Positions 16,794 through 24,097 of a DNA stretch of 30,025 nt are shown here, in pieces. The position numbers were made by a program, and so were the translations under genes. The notes below the pieces were generated by a model. It was not told the DNA's origin, ran no database searches, and worked only from the letters and a program-made list of their open reading frames with translations. The DNA comes from an uncultured Clostridium sp. (GTDB lineage Bacteria > Bacillota > Clostridia > Christensenellales > Borkfalkiaceae). Location of the stretch: NCBI GenBank assembly GCA_900555925.1, contig USMU01000015.1, forward strand, positions 1 through 30,025, given 5' to 3'. The number at the start of each line of letters is the position of its first letter. Positions within the stretch are counted from its first letter, which is position 1.

Positions 16794-18812
16794 ATGAACA
16801 GAATTATGCCGGCATATCCTCTCTTTGTCAAGGATCCGAATTTTTCTCTTTGGTCGGTCACGGAAGAACTTTGCAGCGCGAATCTCCAAAGTTGGTGGGG
16901 TGCGGAAAAGAAGATTTACGGATTTTTGAAAACGGGCGGAAAGACCTATTGCTTTATGGGAAATGCCGAGGATTTTTCCTGCTTCGGAGTGGAAAAAGCG
17001 AAACAGCTTTCTCTTTCCGTTACGGCGTTTTCTACCGATTACGAATTTTCTGCGGGGGAAGCGAAGCTGAAACTTAAATTCGTCTCTCCCCTGCCCCCGG
17101 ATGATCTCGATTTATTCTCTATGCCTGTCTGCTATATGGAATACGAGGTTTCGGGGGTAGACGACGCCGAACTTTCCGTATTCGTCAACCGCCGTATCTC
17201 CTATAACGACGTCGCAGAAAATTCCAATCGCGGTGTCCGCGGCGGCGTAATCGCGTTGAATGGCTTTGAAAGCGCATTTATGGGGCTCAAACGGCAGCTG
17301 CCGCTTTCAAATAACGATGATGCCGTCGGCGCGGATTGGGGATATTTCTATCTTTCGGGGGAAAACGCATATATTTTGGACGAAAAGGACCTCTCCGCCT
17401 ATCTTTCCTGCGGCTTCAAAGAATTTTTCGGGAACGGAGAAGAGAAATACATGGGTTCTTTGAACGTCGGAGAAAAAGGCGCGGTGATGCTCGGATATGA
17501 CGACGTCGTTTCCATAGACTATTTCGGGGATTTTCTGAAAGGATATTATCTCGAAAAACATACGATTATAGAGGCTCTGGAATACATATTCAAAAATTAT
17601 CCTTCTATCGACGGCGATTTGACGGCGTTTGACGAGGATTTGAGAAAGCGCGCGGAAAAGTACGGCGGGGAATATCTCGATATTTTGTATGCCTCTCTGC
17701 GCCAAAGTATGGCTGCGCATAAGCTGGTTCGAGATAAGGAGGGAAAACTCCTTTTCCTGTCCAAGGAATGTCGCTCGAACGGCTGTATTGCAACGGTAGA
17801 TGTCAGCTATCCTTCCATACCGCTCTTTCTTTTATATAACCCTGAGTTGATTAAGGGGATGATGCGGCCGATTTTGAAATTTTCAAAAATGCCCGTATGG
17901 AAATACGATTTTGCTCCGCATGATGTGGGAACCTATCCCGCTTGCTGTGGGCAAGTCTATGGCCTCAAAACGGATAAGACACATTATCACGGGAATTATG
18001 CGAAAGAGGGTTGGATAGAAACGCATGCTCCGCTTTATTTGCTGCCTGCATCTTTCGACGCCTATGATTTCAATATGCAGATGCCGGTGGAGGAATGTGC
18101 CAATATGCTGATAATGTTCCTCGCCTGTTACCGTTTTGACGGCGATATAGACTTTTTCAAACAGGACTATTCTCTTGCGGAGTGTTGGGTAGAATATCTC
18201 GTCCGCTATGGATTAAGGCCGGAAAACCAGCTCTGTACGGACGACTTTGCCGGACATCTCAAAAACAATATCAATTTGGCAATCAAGGCCACAGTGGGGA
18301 TCGCGGCCTATGCGGAGCTCGCCGTCGCGTGCGGAAAGGCGGAGGTCGGCGCAAAATACCGCAAAATCGCGGAGGATTTCGCTGCTGAAATTTCCGCTTT
18401 CGGAGCGAAGTTTTCTCATCTGCCCCTTACTTGGGATACGGGAGAAGAGACTTTCAGTCTGAAATATAATTTCGCTTTTGAAAAACTTTTTAATCTCGGA
18501 CTGTTCTCTCAATCGATTTTGGAAAAGGAAGTGGATTACTATCTTGAAAAATGCGGACGTTTCGGTACTCCGCTGGATAACCGCAACGGATATATCAAGA
18601 GCGATTGGCTGATGTGGTCGGCCTCTTTGACGGACGACCTTTCCAAAAAGAAGAAGCTCATTTCCGCATTGGACGTATATCTGAAACAGTCTCCCGACAG
18701 AGTTCCCTTCTCCGATTGGTATGAGGCAAAGGACGGTTCGCATTATCATTTCCTCGCTCGTTCCGTGCAGGGCGGCTGCTTTATTCTTCTCCTCAAAGAT
18801 AAAAATTCATAA
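16794..18812 (+). CDS. Glutaminase-A-like protein (DUF5127/DUF4965/DUF1793 architecture)
   Basis: A 672-residue protein with the architecture of fungal glutaminase A (GtaA) and many bacterial glycoside-locus proteins. Family motifs are SNGCIATVDVSYPS (about 329-342), FAPHDVGTYP (about 373), QMPVEECANMLI (about 429) and TDDFAGHLKNN (about 482). The second half is helical and toroid-like in the family. The N-terminus lacks the usual signal peptide and appears shorter than in fungal members, so it is probably cytoplasmic. I chose ATG 16794, preceded by AAGGAAGGA; a TTG at 16764 extends the frame by 10 codons without a good site. It stands alone with its own promoter and terminator. True substrate in bacteria is unclear: glutamine or a glycan. 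Confidence 0.8.
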   Translation: MNRIMPAYPLFVKDPNFSLWSVTEELCSANLQSWWGAEKKIYGFLKTGGKTYCFMGNAEDFSCFGVEKAKQLSLSVTAFSTDYEFSAGEAKLKLKFVSPLPPDDLDLFSMPVCYMEYEVSGVDDAELSVFVNRRISYNDVAENSNRGVRGGVIALNGFESAFMGLKRQLPLSNNDDAVGADWGYFYLSGENAYILDEKDLSAYLSCGFKEFFGNGEEKYMGSLNVGEKGAVMLGYDDVVSIDYFGDFLKGYYLEKHTIIEALEYIFKNYPSIDGDLTAFDEDLRKRAEKYGGEYLDILYASLRQSMAAHKLVRDKEGKLLFLSKECRSNGCIATVDVSYPSIPLFLLYNPELIKGMMRPILKFSKMPVWKYDFAPHDVGTYPACCGQVYGLKTDKTHYHGNYAKEGWIETHAPLYLLPASFDAYDFNMQMPVEECANMLIMFLACYRFDGDIDFFKQDYSLAECWVEYLVRYGLRPENQLCTDDFAGHLKNNINLAIKATVGIAAYAELAVACGKAEVGAKYRKIAEDFAAEISAFGAKFSHLPLTWDTGEETFSLKYNFAFEKLFNLGLFSQSILEKEVDYYLEKCGRFGTPLDNRNGYIKSDWLMWSASLTDDLSKKKKLISALDVYLKQSPDRVPFSDWYEAKDGSHYHFLARSVQGGCFILLLKDKNS

Positions 18813-18819
18813 TAAAGAG

Positions 18820-18857
18820 AAAGGCTCCGCGGCAGAATAAGCGGAGCCTTTTCATTT
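18820..18857. terminator. Terminator between convergent genes
   Basis: Stem AAAGGCTCCGC / GCGGAGCCTTT (18820-18830, 18841-18851) with a 10-base loop, followed by T-rich sequence on the plus strand. The minus-strand exit is also fairly T-rich, so it probably serves both the gene on the left and uppP on the right. Confidence 0.85.
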
Positions 18858-18883
18858 ATTTGTAAAGGGGATATAAATCGGAC

Positions 18884-19729
18884 TTATGCCGTCAATTGAG
18901 GAATGACAAGGGAGAGGATAACGAGTGCGCCCAAAGCGATGCGATACCAGCCGAAGGGCTTGAAGTTATGTCTCTTGACGAAATTCATTAAAAATTTGAT
19001 TACAACCAAAGAGACGATAAACGCAACGGCGGAACCGAGCAGGAGGACGAGAATTTCCGTTCCGCCCAAGACGCCCCCGCCGATAAAAAATTTCAGCATT
19101 TTGAAACCGCTCGCGCCGATCATTACGGGGACGGCGAGGAAGAAGGTAAACTCCGCGGCGGCGGGGCGGGCCACTCCGACGAGCAAGGCGCCCAAAATCG
19201 TCGCGCCCGAACGGGAAGTTCCCGGAATGAGAGAAAGTACCTGAAACGCTCCGATGATAATAGCGGTCTTATAGTCGATCTCGTGTGTGGTCTGAATCCG
19301 AAATTCTCGTTTTTTGTTGCGATTTTCCACGAGGATAAAAGCGATACCGTAGATAATCAGCATGAGAGAGATTACAAGCGGGGTATGCAGATATTTTTCG
19401 AGAACGTCGTCCAAGGGAATCCCGATGATTGCGGCGGGGAGACAGGCGACTAAGACTTTGCCCCAGAGAGAAAAAATATCCCTTTGCACGGCGGGCTTTT
19501 CCTTGAAACGGAAGGGAAACAGCTTTTTCCAAAACAGCACCACGACGGCCAAAATTGCCCCTAACTGAATGACGACGAAGAACATGGATTTGAAATCCTC
19601 GGTCACGTTTTTAAGAGGCCAGAAGCTGTCGAACAAAAGCATGTGTCCGGTGCTGGAAATAGGAAGCCATTCGGTAATTCCCTCTATAATGCCGAGAAGG
19701 ATAACTTGTAGGATAACGATAAAGCCCAT
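18884..19729 (-). CDS. uppP: Undecaprenyl-diphosphatase
   Basis: Membrane enzyme of 281 residues that dephosphorylates undecaprenyl diphosphate to recycle the lipid carrier for peptidoglycan and other surface polymers; the family also gives bacitracin resistance. The two signatures are present: E16-H29 (EGITEWLPISSTGH) and PGTSRSG at 169-175. Many hydrophobic helices fit the usual BacA/UppP length of about 270. GGGAGAA lies before the ATG on the minus strand. It is monocistronic, convergent with the glutaminase-like gene and divergent from the cold-shock gene. Confidence 0.95.
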   Translation of the reverse strand: MGFIVILQVILLGIIEGITEWLPISSTGHMLLFDSFWPLKNVTEDFKSMFFVVIQLGAILAVVVLFWKKLFPFRFKEKPAVQRDIFSLWGKVLVACLPAAIIGIPLDDVLEKYLHTPLVISLMLIIYGIAFILVENRNKKREFRIQTTHEIDYKTAIIIGAFQVLSLIPGTSRSGATILGALLVGVARPAAAEFTFFLAVPVMIGASGFKMLKFFIGGGVLGGTEILVLLLGSAVAFIVSLVVIKFLMNFVKRHNFKPFGWYRIALGALVILSLVIPQLTA

Positions 19730-19776
19730 ATAAATTCTCCCGTTTCGCTATACATACGATATGCAAGAATGACAAA

Positions 19777-19805
19777 ATTATAACATGGATTTTGCGATAT
19801 GTCCA
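19777..19805 (-). promoter_or_regulatory. uppP promoter
   Basis: Read on the minus strand: TGGACA (19805-19800), a 17-base spacer and TATAAT (19782-19777). The distance to the uppP start is about 47 bases. Confidence 0.65.
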
Positions 19806-19857
19806 CAATATTCACGAGAATTTCGTAAAAATAAACAAAAAATTTTCGTTAAAACTA

Positions 19858-19886
19858 TTGCAATTGCCTTAAAGATGTGTTATAAT
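19858..19886 (+). promoter_or_regulatory. Promoter of the cold-shock gene
   Basis: TTGCAA at 19858-19863, a 17-base spacer and TATAAT at 19881-19886. It leaves a 5' leader of about 120 bases, long like the thermosensitive leaders known for cspA genes. Confidence 0.65.
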
Positions 19887-20013
19887 GATAATGTATTCAA
19901 GATAGAAACTGTGAACGACTACGGTTTTGATTTTGCCTTATGCAACACGAGATCGACGTTTGAATGTTCTTATTCAGGGTACAAAAATTTTTATTTCTAT
20001 GGAGGTACCCGAG

Positions 20014-20226
20014 ATGAGTCAAGGTACGGTTAAGTGGTTTAATTCTGAAAAAGGCTATGGCTTTATTGCAAACGATGAGGGCGGCGACGACGTTTTCGTA
20101 CATTATTCTGCCATTCAGGCGGAAGGTTATAAGAGTCTGAAAGAGGGGCAGAAAGTTTCTTTTGAGACGGAAACCGATCCCAAGAACCCCAATAAGTTGC
20201 GCGCGGTCAACGTTACGGCTCTGTAA
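20014..20226 (+). CDS. Cold-shock protein (CspA family)
   Basis: Single-stranded nucleic acid-binding RNA chaperone of 70 residues, the usual length. RNP1 is KGYGFI (13-18) and RNP2 is VFVHY (27-31), after the standard start [10 protein letters not shown]. The ATG at 20014 has GGAGGT (20001-20006) at 7 bases; in-frame upstream codons from 19927 belong to the leader. The long leader suggests post-transcriptional cold control, which is known for the family and inferred here. Confidence 0.95.
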   Translation: MSQGTVKWFNSEKGYGFIANDEGGDDVFVHYSAIQAEGYKSLKEGQKVSFETETDPKNPNKLRAVNVTAL

Positions 20227-20316
20227 TTTTTTTGAGCGAAAGAAAGGCGAAAGTGTTTTTGTGGCGGCCGCGTTATTTATAAGATTGCGCTACACGGCGA
20301 AAATTTGTATTTTCAA

Positions 20317-20357
20317 CCCCACTCGTCTTGATATTTAGACGGGGGGGGGGTCTTTTT
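20317..20357 (+). terminator. Terminator with a ten-G tract
   Basis: CCCCACTCGTC (20317-20327) pairs with GACGGGGGGGG (20338 on) with one mismatch and one G-U pair, then TCTTTTT follows. It ends the cold-shock unit. The 3' arm includes ten G in a row (20341-20350), only 27 bases before the next start codon. A weak promoter-like pair TTGCGC (20285) and TATTTT (20308), 17 apart, lies just upstream. Confidence 0.75.
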
Positions 20358-20376
20358 ATTTGAAGGAATTGATTGC

Positions 20377-21417
20377 ATGCAAGATAATAAAAAATTTCCC
20401 GCGGAAGACGATACGCAGTCCGGCTCGTCTTCGTCTGCCTCCGAGCCGTCTCCGAATTTGTCGGACGCGGACAAGGATGAGGCGAAGGCTCGTTCGGCGA
20501 CGGACGAGGAACAATTAAATGCTTGTCCTGTTACAGACGCGGAAAAATCAAATTCTTGTTCCGTCGAGGAGGGAGAGCAGTCGAATTGCCACCGCGGTGC
20601 GGGAGAGGCGTCTCCGCATAAGCTTTCTTTTTGGTCCCGTTGTAAAGAGCGGTTAAAGGTGTGGAAAAATGCACTCGTTCAGGCTTTGGGCGAGCGGTCT
20701 GCGGAAGTCAAGCACGCAAAAGCGAAGCGTATTGCGGTTGGGGTAGGGCTTGCTTTAATTGTATTGTTTTTCCTCGTGTTTTATTTTACCGTCGGTTGGA
20801 AAATCGCCCAATTCGTCAAGGATCCGGAAGAATTCAAGGCATGGCTGAAAAGTTTTGACGAAGGAAATCAGGTCGGAAGTATTCTCATTTTTATTTTTCT
20901 CCGTATCGTGCAGACGGTATTGAAGCTCATTCCCGGTGAAGCTTTGGAGATTGCCGCGGGGTGTGCGTTCGGTACGTGGGAGGGACTGCTTTGGTGTTCG
21001 GTAGGAAGTTTTATCGGCTCATTGATTATCGTTTTGCTGGGCAAAAAATACGGTATGAGGCTGGTGGGGTTGTTCGTCTCTCCTGAAAAAATGCAGTCGA
21101 TTGCGTTTCTGCGCAATAAGAAGAGATTAAATATTACCTTTTTCCTTCTGTATTTTATTCCCGGTACGCCTAAGGATATGTTCACTTGGTTAGTGTGCCT
21201 TACGGACGAAAATGTATTTATGTTTCTTTTGATTACTGCCGTCGCGAGAATTCCCTCTATCGTTACGTCTACTTGGTGCGGACAGGAATTGGTCAACCAA
21301 AATTATTGGCTGTCTGCGGGAATTTTAGGGGGGACGATACTTTTAGGCATCATCGGGGGATTAATCTATAAATTTGTCTTAAATAGACGTAAAAAGATGC
21401 AGGAAACGGAAGAATAA
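20377..21417 (+). CDS. VTT-domain membrane protein (TVP38/TMEM64, DedA-like)
   Basis: Integral membrane protein of 346 residues. The first about 95 residues are a hydrophilic, acidic, Ser-rich region with short imperfect repeats (ATDEEQLNACP, VTDAEKSNSCS, VEEGEQSNC). Then come a basic stretch, a membrane segment near 120-145 and the VTT core, with LIPGEALEIAAGCAFG (about 188-203), GSFIGSLIIVLLGKKYG and FIPGTPKDMFTWL (about 260). The family is linked to lipid scrambling or carrier transport, but its role here is unproven. AAGGAA at 20363 serves the ATG at 20377, and a terminator follows. The N-terminal extension is unusual for the family. Confidence 0.88.
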   Translation: MQDNKKFPAEDDTQSGSSSSASEPSPNLSDADKDEAKARSATDEEQLNACPVTDAEKSNSCSVEEGEQSNCHRGAGEASPHKLSFWSRCKERLKVWKNALVQALGERSAEVKHAKAKRIAVGVGLALIVLFFLVFYFTVGWKIAQFVKDPEEFKAWLKSFDEGNQVGSILIFIFLRIVQTVLKLIPGEALEIAAGCAFGTWEGLLWCSVGSFIGSLIIVLLGKKYGMRLVGLFVSPEKMQSIAFLRNKKRLNITFFLLYFIPGTPKDMFTWLVCLTDENVFMFLLITAVARIPSIVTSTWCGQELVNQNYWLSAGILGGTILLGIIGGLIYKFVLNRRKKMQETEE

Positions 21418-21420
21418 GAG

Positions 21421-21452
21421 AAAAGCGCGGCGATAAAAACCGCGCTTTTTTT
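21421..21452 (+). terminator. Rho-independent terminator after the VTT gene
   Basis: Stem AAAAGCGCGG / CCGCGCTTTT (21421-21430, 21440-21449) runs into a T-run. It lies 3 bases after the stop codon. Confidence 0.93.
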
Positions 21453-21588
21453 GTCGAAGAAAGCGGGAATCTCCGAAAAACCGATGGTAAATAAGCGAAA
21501 AATTGCGAAAAAGTAAAAAATTTTTTATGTTTTTGACAATACTTCCTATTCTTCGACGTTTTTCGACAAACAAAGACAATTTTCTTTA

Positions 21589-21617
21589 TTGATATTTTGC
21601 GTACATCGTGTTATAAT
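21589..21617 (+). promoter_or_regulatory. Promoter of the small 58-residue gene
   Basis: TTGATA at 21589-21594, a 17-base spacer and TATAAT at 21612-21617, about 27 bases before the ribosome binding site's start codon. The 130 bases before it are AT-rich and show no gene. Confidence 0.7.
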
Positions 21618-21650
21618 TAAATCACAAATTTACTTGGGAGGATGAATCTT

Positions 21651-21827
21651 ATGTTATTAAACTATTGCGGCAAAGAAGAAAACAAGGTATCTCTGGAACA
21701 GATGCGTGAAGAGGTTTTGGCTATGCTGAAAGTGTGCTTTGAAGGTGAGGCGGCGGAAGAGGGTGAAAGAATTCGCCTGATTCTGCCTGACGGAAAAGCC
21801 TTTTCCGTATATGTCAGTGAAAATTGA
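21651..21827 (+). CDS. Small conserved-looking protein of unknown function (58 residues)
   Basis: I do not recognise this protein. It starts MLLNYCGKEENKVSLEQM, has a probable amphipathic helix (residues 14-33) and ends with a short beta-like part (RIRLILPDGKAFSVYVSEN). It has no signal peptide or membrane segment. ATG 21651 has GGGAGGA ending about 9 bases upstream; an ATG at 21642 abuts the same GGAGG and is too close. The promoter, ribosome binding site and terminator around it support a real monocistronic gene. Confidence 0.65.
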   Translation: MLLNYCGKEENKVSLEQMREEVLAMLKVCFEGEAAEEGERIRLILPDGKAFSVYVSEN

Positions 21828-21876
21828 ACGTTTTTTGTTCGGACGGAGAATTTTGTTGGAACTTATCGCAGCAAAG

Positions 21877-21922
21877 ACAAAACGCGCTATTGACAAATAG
21901 CGCGTTTTGTTGTATAATTTTA
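21877..21922 (+). terminator. 15-base perfect hairpin that overlaps the lgt promoter
   Basis: Arms 21877-21891 and 21896-21910 (ACAAAACGCGCTATT / AATAGCGCGTTTTGT) pair perfectly around a 4-base loop, followed by TGTATAATTTT. It probably terminates the small gene upstream. The apex contains TTGACA, the -35 box of the next promoter. Confidence 0.7.
21890..21918 (+). promoter_or_regulatory. Fully consensus sigma-A promoter of lgt
   Basis: TTGACA at 21890-21895, exactly 17 bases, and TATAAT at 21913-21918, with no mismatch to consensus. It is embedded in the terminator-like hairpin: the -35 box is the loop and stem top, and the -10 box lies 3 bases after the stem. Confidence 0.85.
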
Positions 21923-21967
21923 AGGCAAGCGCGTTGCGCAATACTTTCGAAAAAGGACGGAAACACA

Positions 21968-22761
21968 ATGTATCCCGATACTCTATTTTTGGGGCTGACG
22001 CTCTACGACATTTTTATTCTCGTCGGCGTCGTAGCCGCCTTTCTGCTCGCCGACCGCATGACGGTCAAGAGCGGTTTCTCTGTCACCCTGCAAAAAATCG
22101 TCATTGTCTGCGCGTTGTCCTGCGTCATTGGCGGCTACGGTTCCGCGGTGCTCTTTCAGGCCTTTTATAACATAAAAGAAGAGGGAAAATTCGTCATCAA
22201 TTCCGGTACGGGGGCGACGTTTTACGGCGGCCTGATCGGCGGTGCCGCGGCATTTCTTTTAATTTATTTTCTCGCCGGCAGGCGCTTTTGCAAGGATAAC
22301 GAAGCGGTAAAACGCTTTCCCGATATGCTCGATATCGGCGCGTGCTGCGTGCCCTTGGCGCACGCCTTCGGTCGTATCGGCTGATGGCGGGCTGCTGCCA
22401 CGGCGCCGAGACGGATGCATGGTACGGGATTCCCATGAAAATCGGCGGAGTCTATAAAAAAATGGTTCCCGTTCAGTTGTTTGAAAGTATCTTCCTCTTT
22501 ATTCTCGCGGCCGTTCTCATCGTTCTTTTCTTTAAGAACAAAGGCAAGCATAAATTCCCCTTAATGCCCGTATATTGCATCGGGTACGGAATTTGGCGCT
22601 TCTTTATTGAATTTGCCCGCACGGACGACAGAGGAAATACGTTTATTCCCTTTTTGACGCCTTCCCAGCTCATAGCCCTGCTTTTGATTGTCGTCGGCGT
22701 CGTCTATTTCCTGCTTTGGTTTTTTAAGCTGAGAAAAAAGGTCGAAAACGAGACGAAATAA
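21968..22761 (+). pseudogene. lgt: Prolipoprotein diacylglyceryl transferase, split by an apparent frameshift
   Basis: Membrane enzyme that adds diacylglycerol to the lipobox cysteine of prolipoproteins. The first part (21968-22384, 138 residues) has the N-terminal membrane segments, GGYGS and TGATFYGGLIGG, and ends at AHAFGRIG. The second part (ATG 22384 to 22761, 125 residues) begins MAGCCHG and continues PVQLFES and the C-terminal membrane segments. In intact Firmicutes Lgt the junction reads GRIGCFxAGCC, so four bases seem lost at 22383/22384. The combined length (about 265) is normal. Stop and restart overlap as TGATG, so coupled synthesis of two halves is possible; a sequencing error is also possible. 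AAGGA at 21953 serves the first ATG. Confidence 0.85.
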
Positions 22762-22777
22762 AAAAGAATAAAAAATA

Positions 22778-22829
22778 GGGAAAAAGTTGGCGGCTTGCTG
22801 TTGACTTTTTCCCTGTTTCATGTTATAAT
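22778..22829 (+). promoter_or_regulatory. galK promoter overlapping a hairpin
   Basis: TTGACT at 22801-22806, a 17-base spacer and TATAAT at 22824-22829. A perfect 10-base stem GGGAAAAAGT / ACTTTTTCCC (22778-22787, 22804-22813) covers the -35 box; it could be the weak terminator of lgt or an operator dyad. A second smaller hairpin (AAAGGAAA, 22841-22848, with TTTCCTTT, 22859-22866) lies in the roughly 90-base leader. Confidence 0.7.
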
Positions 22830-22925
22830 CGACTCGGAAAAAAGGAAATGAGATACTTTTTCCTTTATACTTTAACGTTCAAGTAACTGTTTTCAAAAAG
22901 GCGATAGAAAGGGAGGACCAAAAGC

Positions 22926-24083
22926 ATGGAGCAACAGGAAGCGCAGAAGCTGTTTGCGGAGCTTTTCAAAGCGGAAGCGACGGATTTATTTACGGCGGCC
23001 GGAAGGATCAACGTCATCGGCGAGCACGTGGATTATTGCGGGGGGAAGGTATTTCCCGCCGCGCTCAATCTGAGGTGCAACGTTTACGGACGGAAGAACG
23101 GGGAGAACGTGATCCGCGTGGCGGCGAGCGATTTCAAAGAAGTCATTACGTTGGACATTGATAAGCTGGACTCATATAAAAATTTGAAATGGGGCAACTA
23201 TCAGGCAGGGGTGGCCTATTATTTGCAGGAGAGCGGAACGCCGATCGTCGGTTGCGATCTTCTTTACGACTGCACGGTGCCGTTCGGGAGCGGTCTGTCC
23301 TCGTCGGCGTCCATAGAGGTTTCCACGGCGGTTGCGCTTTCGGAGTACGCGGGAGTGGAATACGACAAAGTAAAGCTGGCGCTTCTTTCGCAGAAAGCCG
23401 AGAATAAGTATGCGGGAGTAAATTGCGGAATCATGGATCAATTTGCTTCGGCTATGGGCAAAAAGGACCATGCGATTTTGCTCGATTGCAGCACGCTGGA
23501 ATATGAATACGTGCCCTTACAGCTCGGGGATTACTGTATCGTCGTGGCAAATTGTAATAAGCCTCATAATCTCGTAGAGAGCAAATATAACGTGCGTCGC
23601 CACGAGGTAGAGACGGCGTTGAAGGCAATCAATGGAATTAAGCCCGTTTCCTGCCTTGCGGCGCTTTCTCCGAAGGAATTCAACGAAGTGAAATACGTCC
23701 TTTCGGGAGTGGTGTCCAAACGTGCGGAACACGTCGTCATGGAGTGTCAGAGGGTTCAGGATGCCGTAAAGGCGTTGAAAGCGGGCGATTTGGTAGAACT
23801 CGGCAGACTGCTGAACGAGAGCCATTACAGCTTGCGCGATTTGTACGAGGTGACGGGCAAGGAGCTGGATACTCTGAGCGCGCTGGCGCGGAAGGAAACG
23901 GGGTGTCTGGGTTCGCGCATGATCGGCGCGGGATTCGGCGGCTGTACGATTTCCATCGTCAAAAAGAACGCGGTGGAAGGCTTTATCCGTCGGGTAGGGA
24001 AGGCCTATTTTGACGCGATAGGCTATCGGGCCAGCTTTTATGAAACTTCTATTGAAGACGGGATCACGGTACAGAAATTATAA
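22926..24083 (+). CDS. galK: Galactokinase
   Basis: Cytoplasmic GHMP kinase of 385 residues that phosphorylates galactose at C1 with ATP, the entry step of the Leloir pathway. The galactokinase signature GRINVIGEHVDYCGG occupies 26-40 (D36 would contact the sugar). The ATP loop VPFGSGLSSSAS is at 118-129, and the third GHMP motif GAGFGGC is near 335. GGGAGG lies 10 bases before the ATG. galT begins 14 bases after its stop, forming a galKT operon. galE is not seen in the window. Confidence 0.95.
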   Translation: MEQQEAQKLFAELFKAEATDLFTAAGRINVIGEHVDYCGGKVFPAALNLRCNVYGRKNGENVIRVAASDFKEVITLDIDKLDSYKNLKWGNYQAGVAYYLQESGTPIVGCDLLYDCTVPFGSGLSSSASIEVSTAVALSEYAGVEYDKVKLALLSQKAENKYAGVNCGIMDQFASAMGKKDHAILLDCSTLEYEYVPLQLGDYCIVVANCNKPHNLVESKYNVRRHEVETALKAINGIKPVSCLAALSPKEFNEVKYVLSGVVSKRAEHVVMECQRVQDAVKALKAGDLVELGRLLNESHYSLRDLYEVTGKELDTLSALARKETGCLGSRMIGAGFGGCTISIVKKNAVEGFIRRVGKAYFDAIGYRASFYETSIEDGITVQKL

Positions 24084-24097
24084 CGGCGGGGCAGAGT

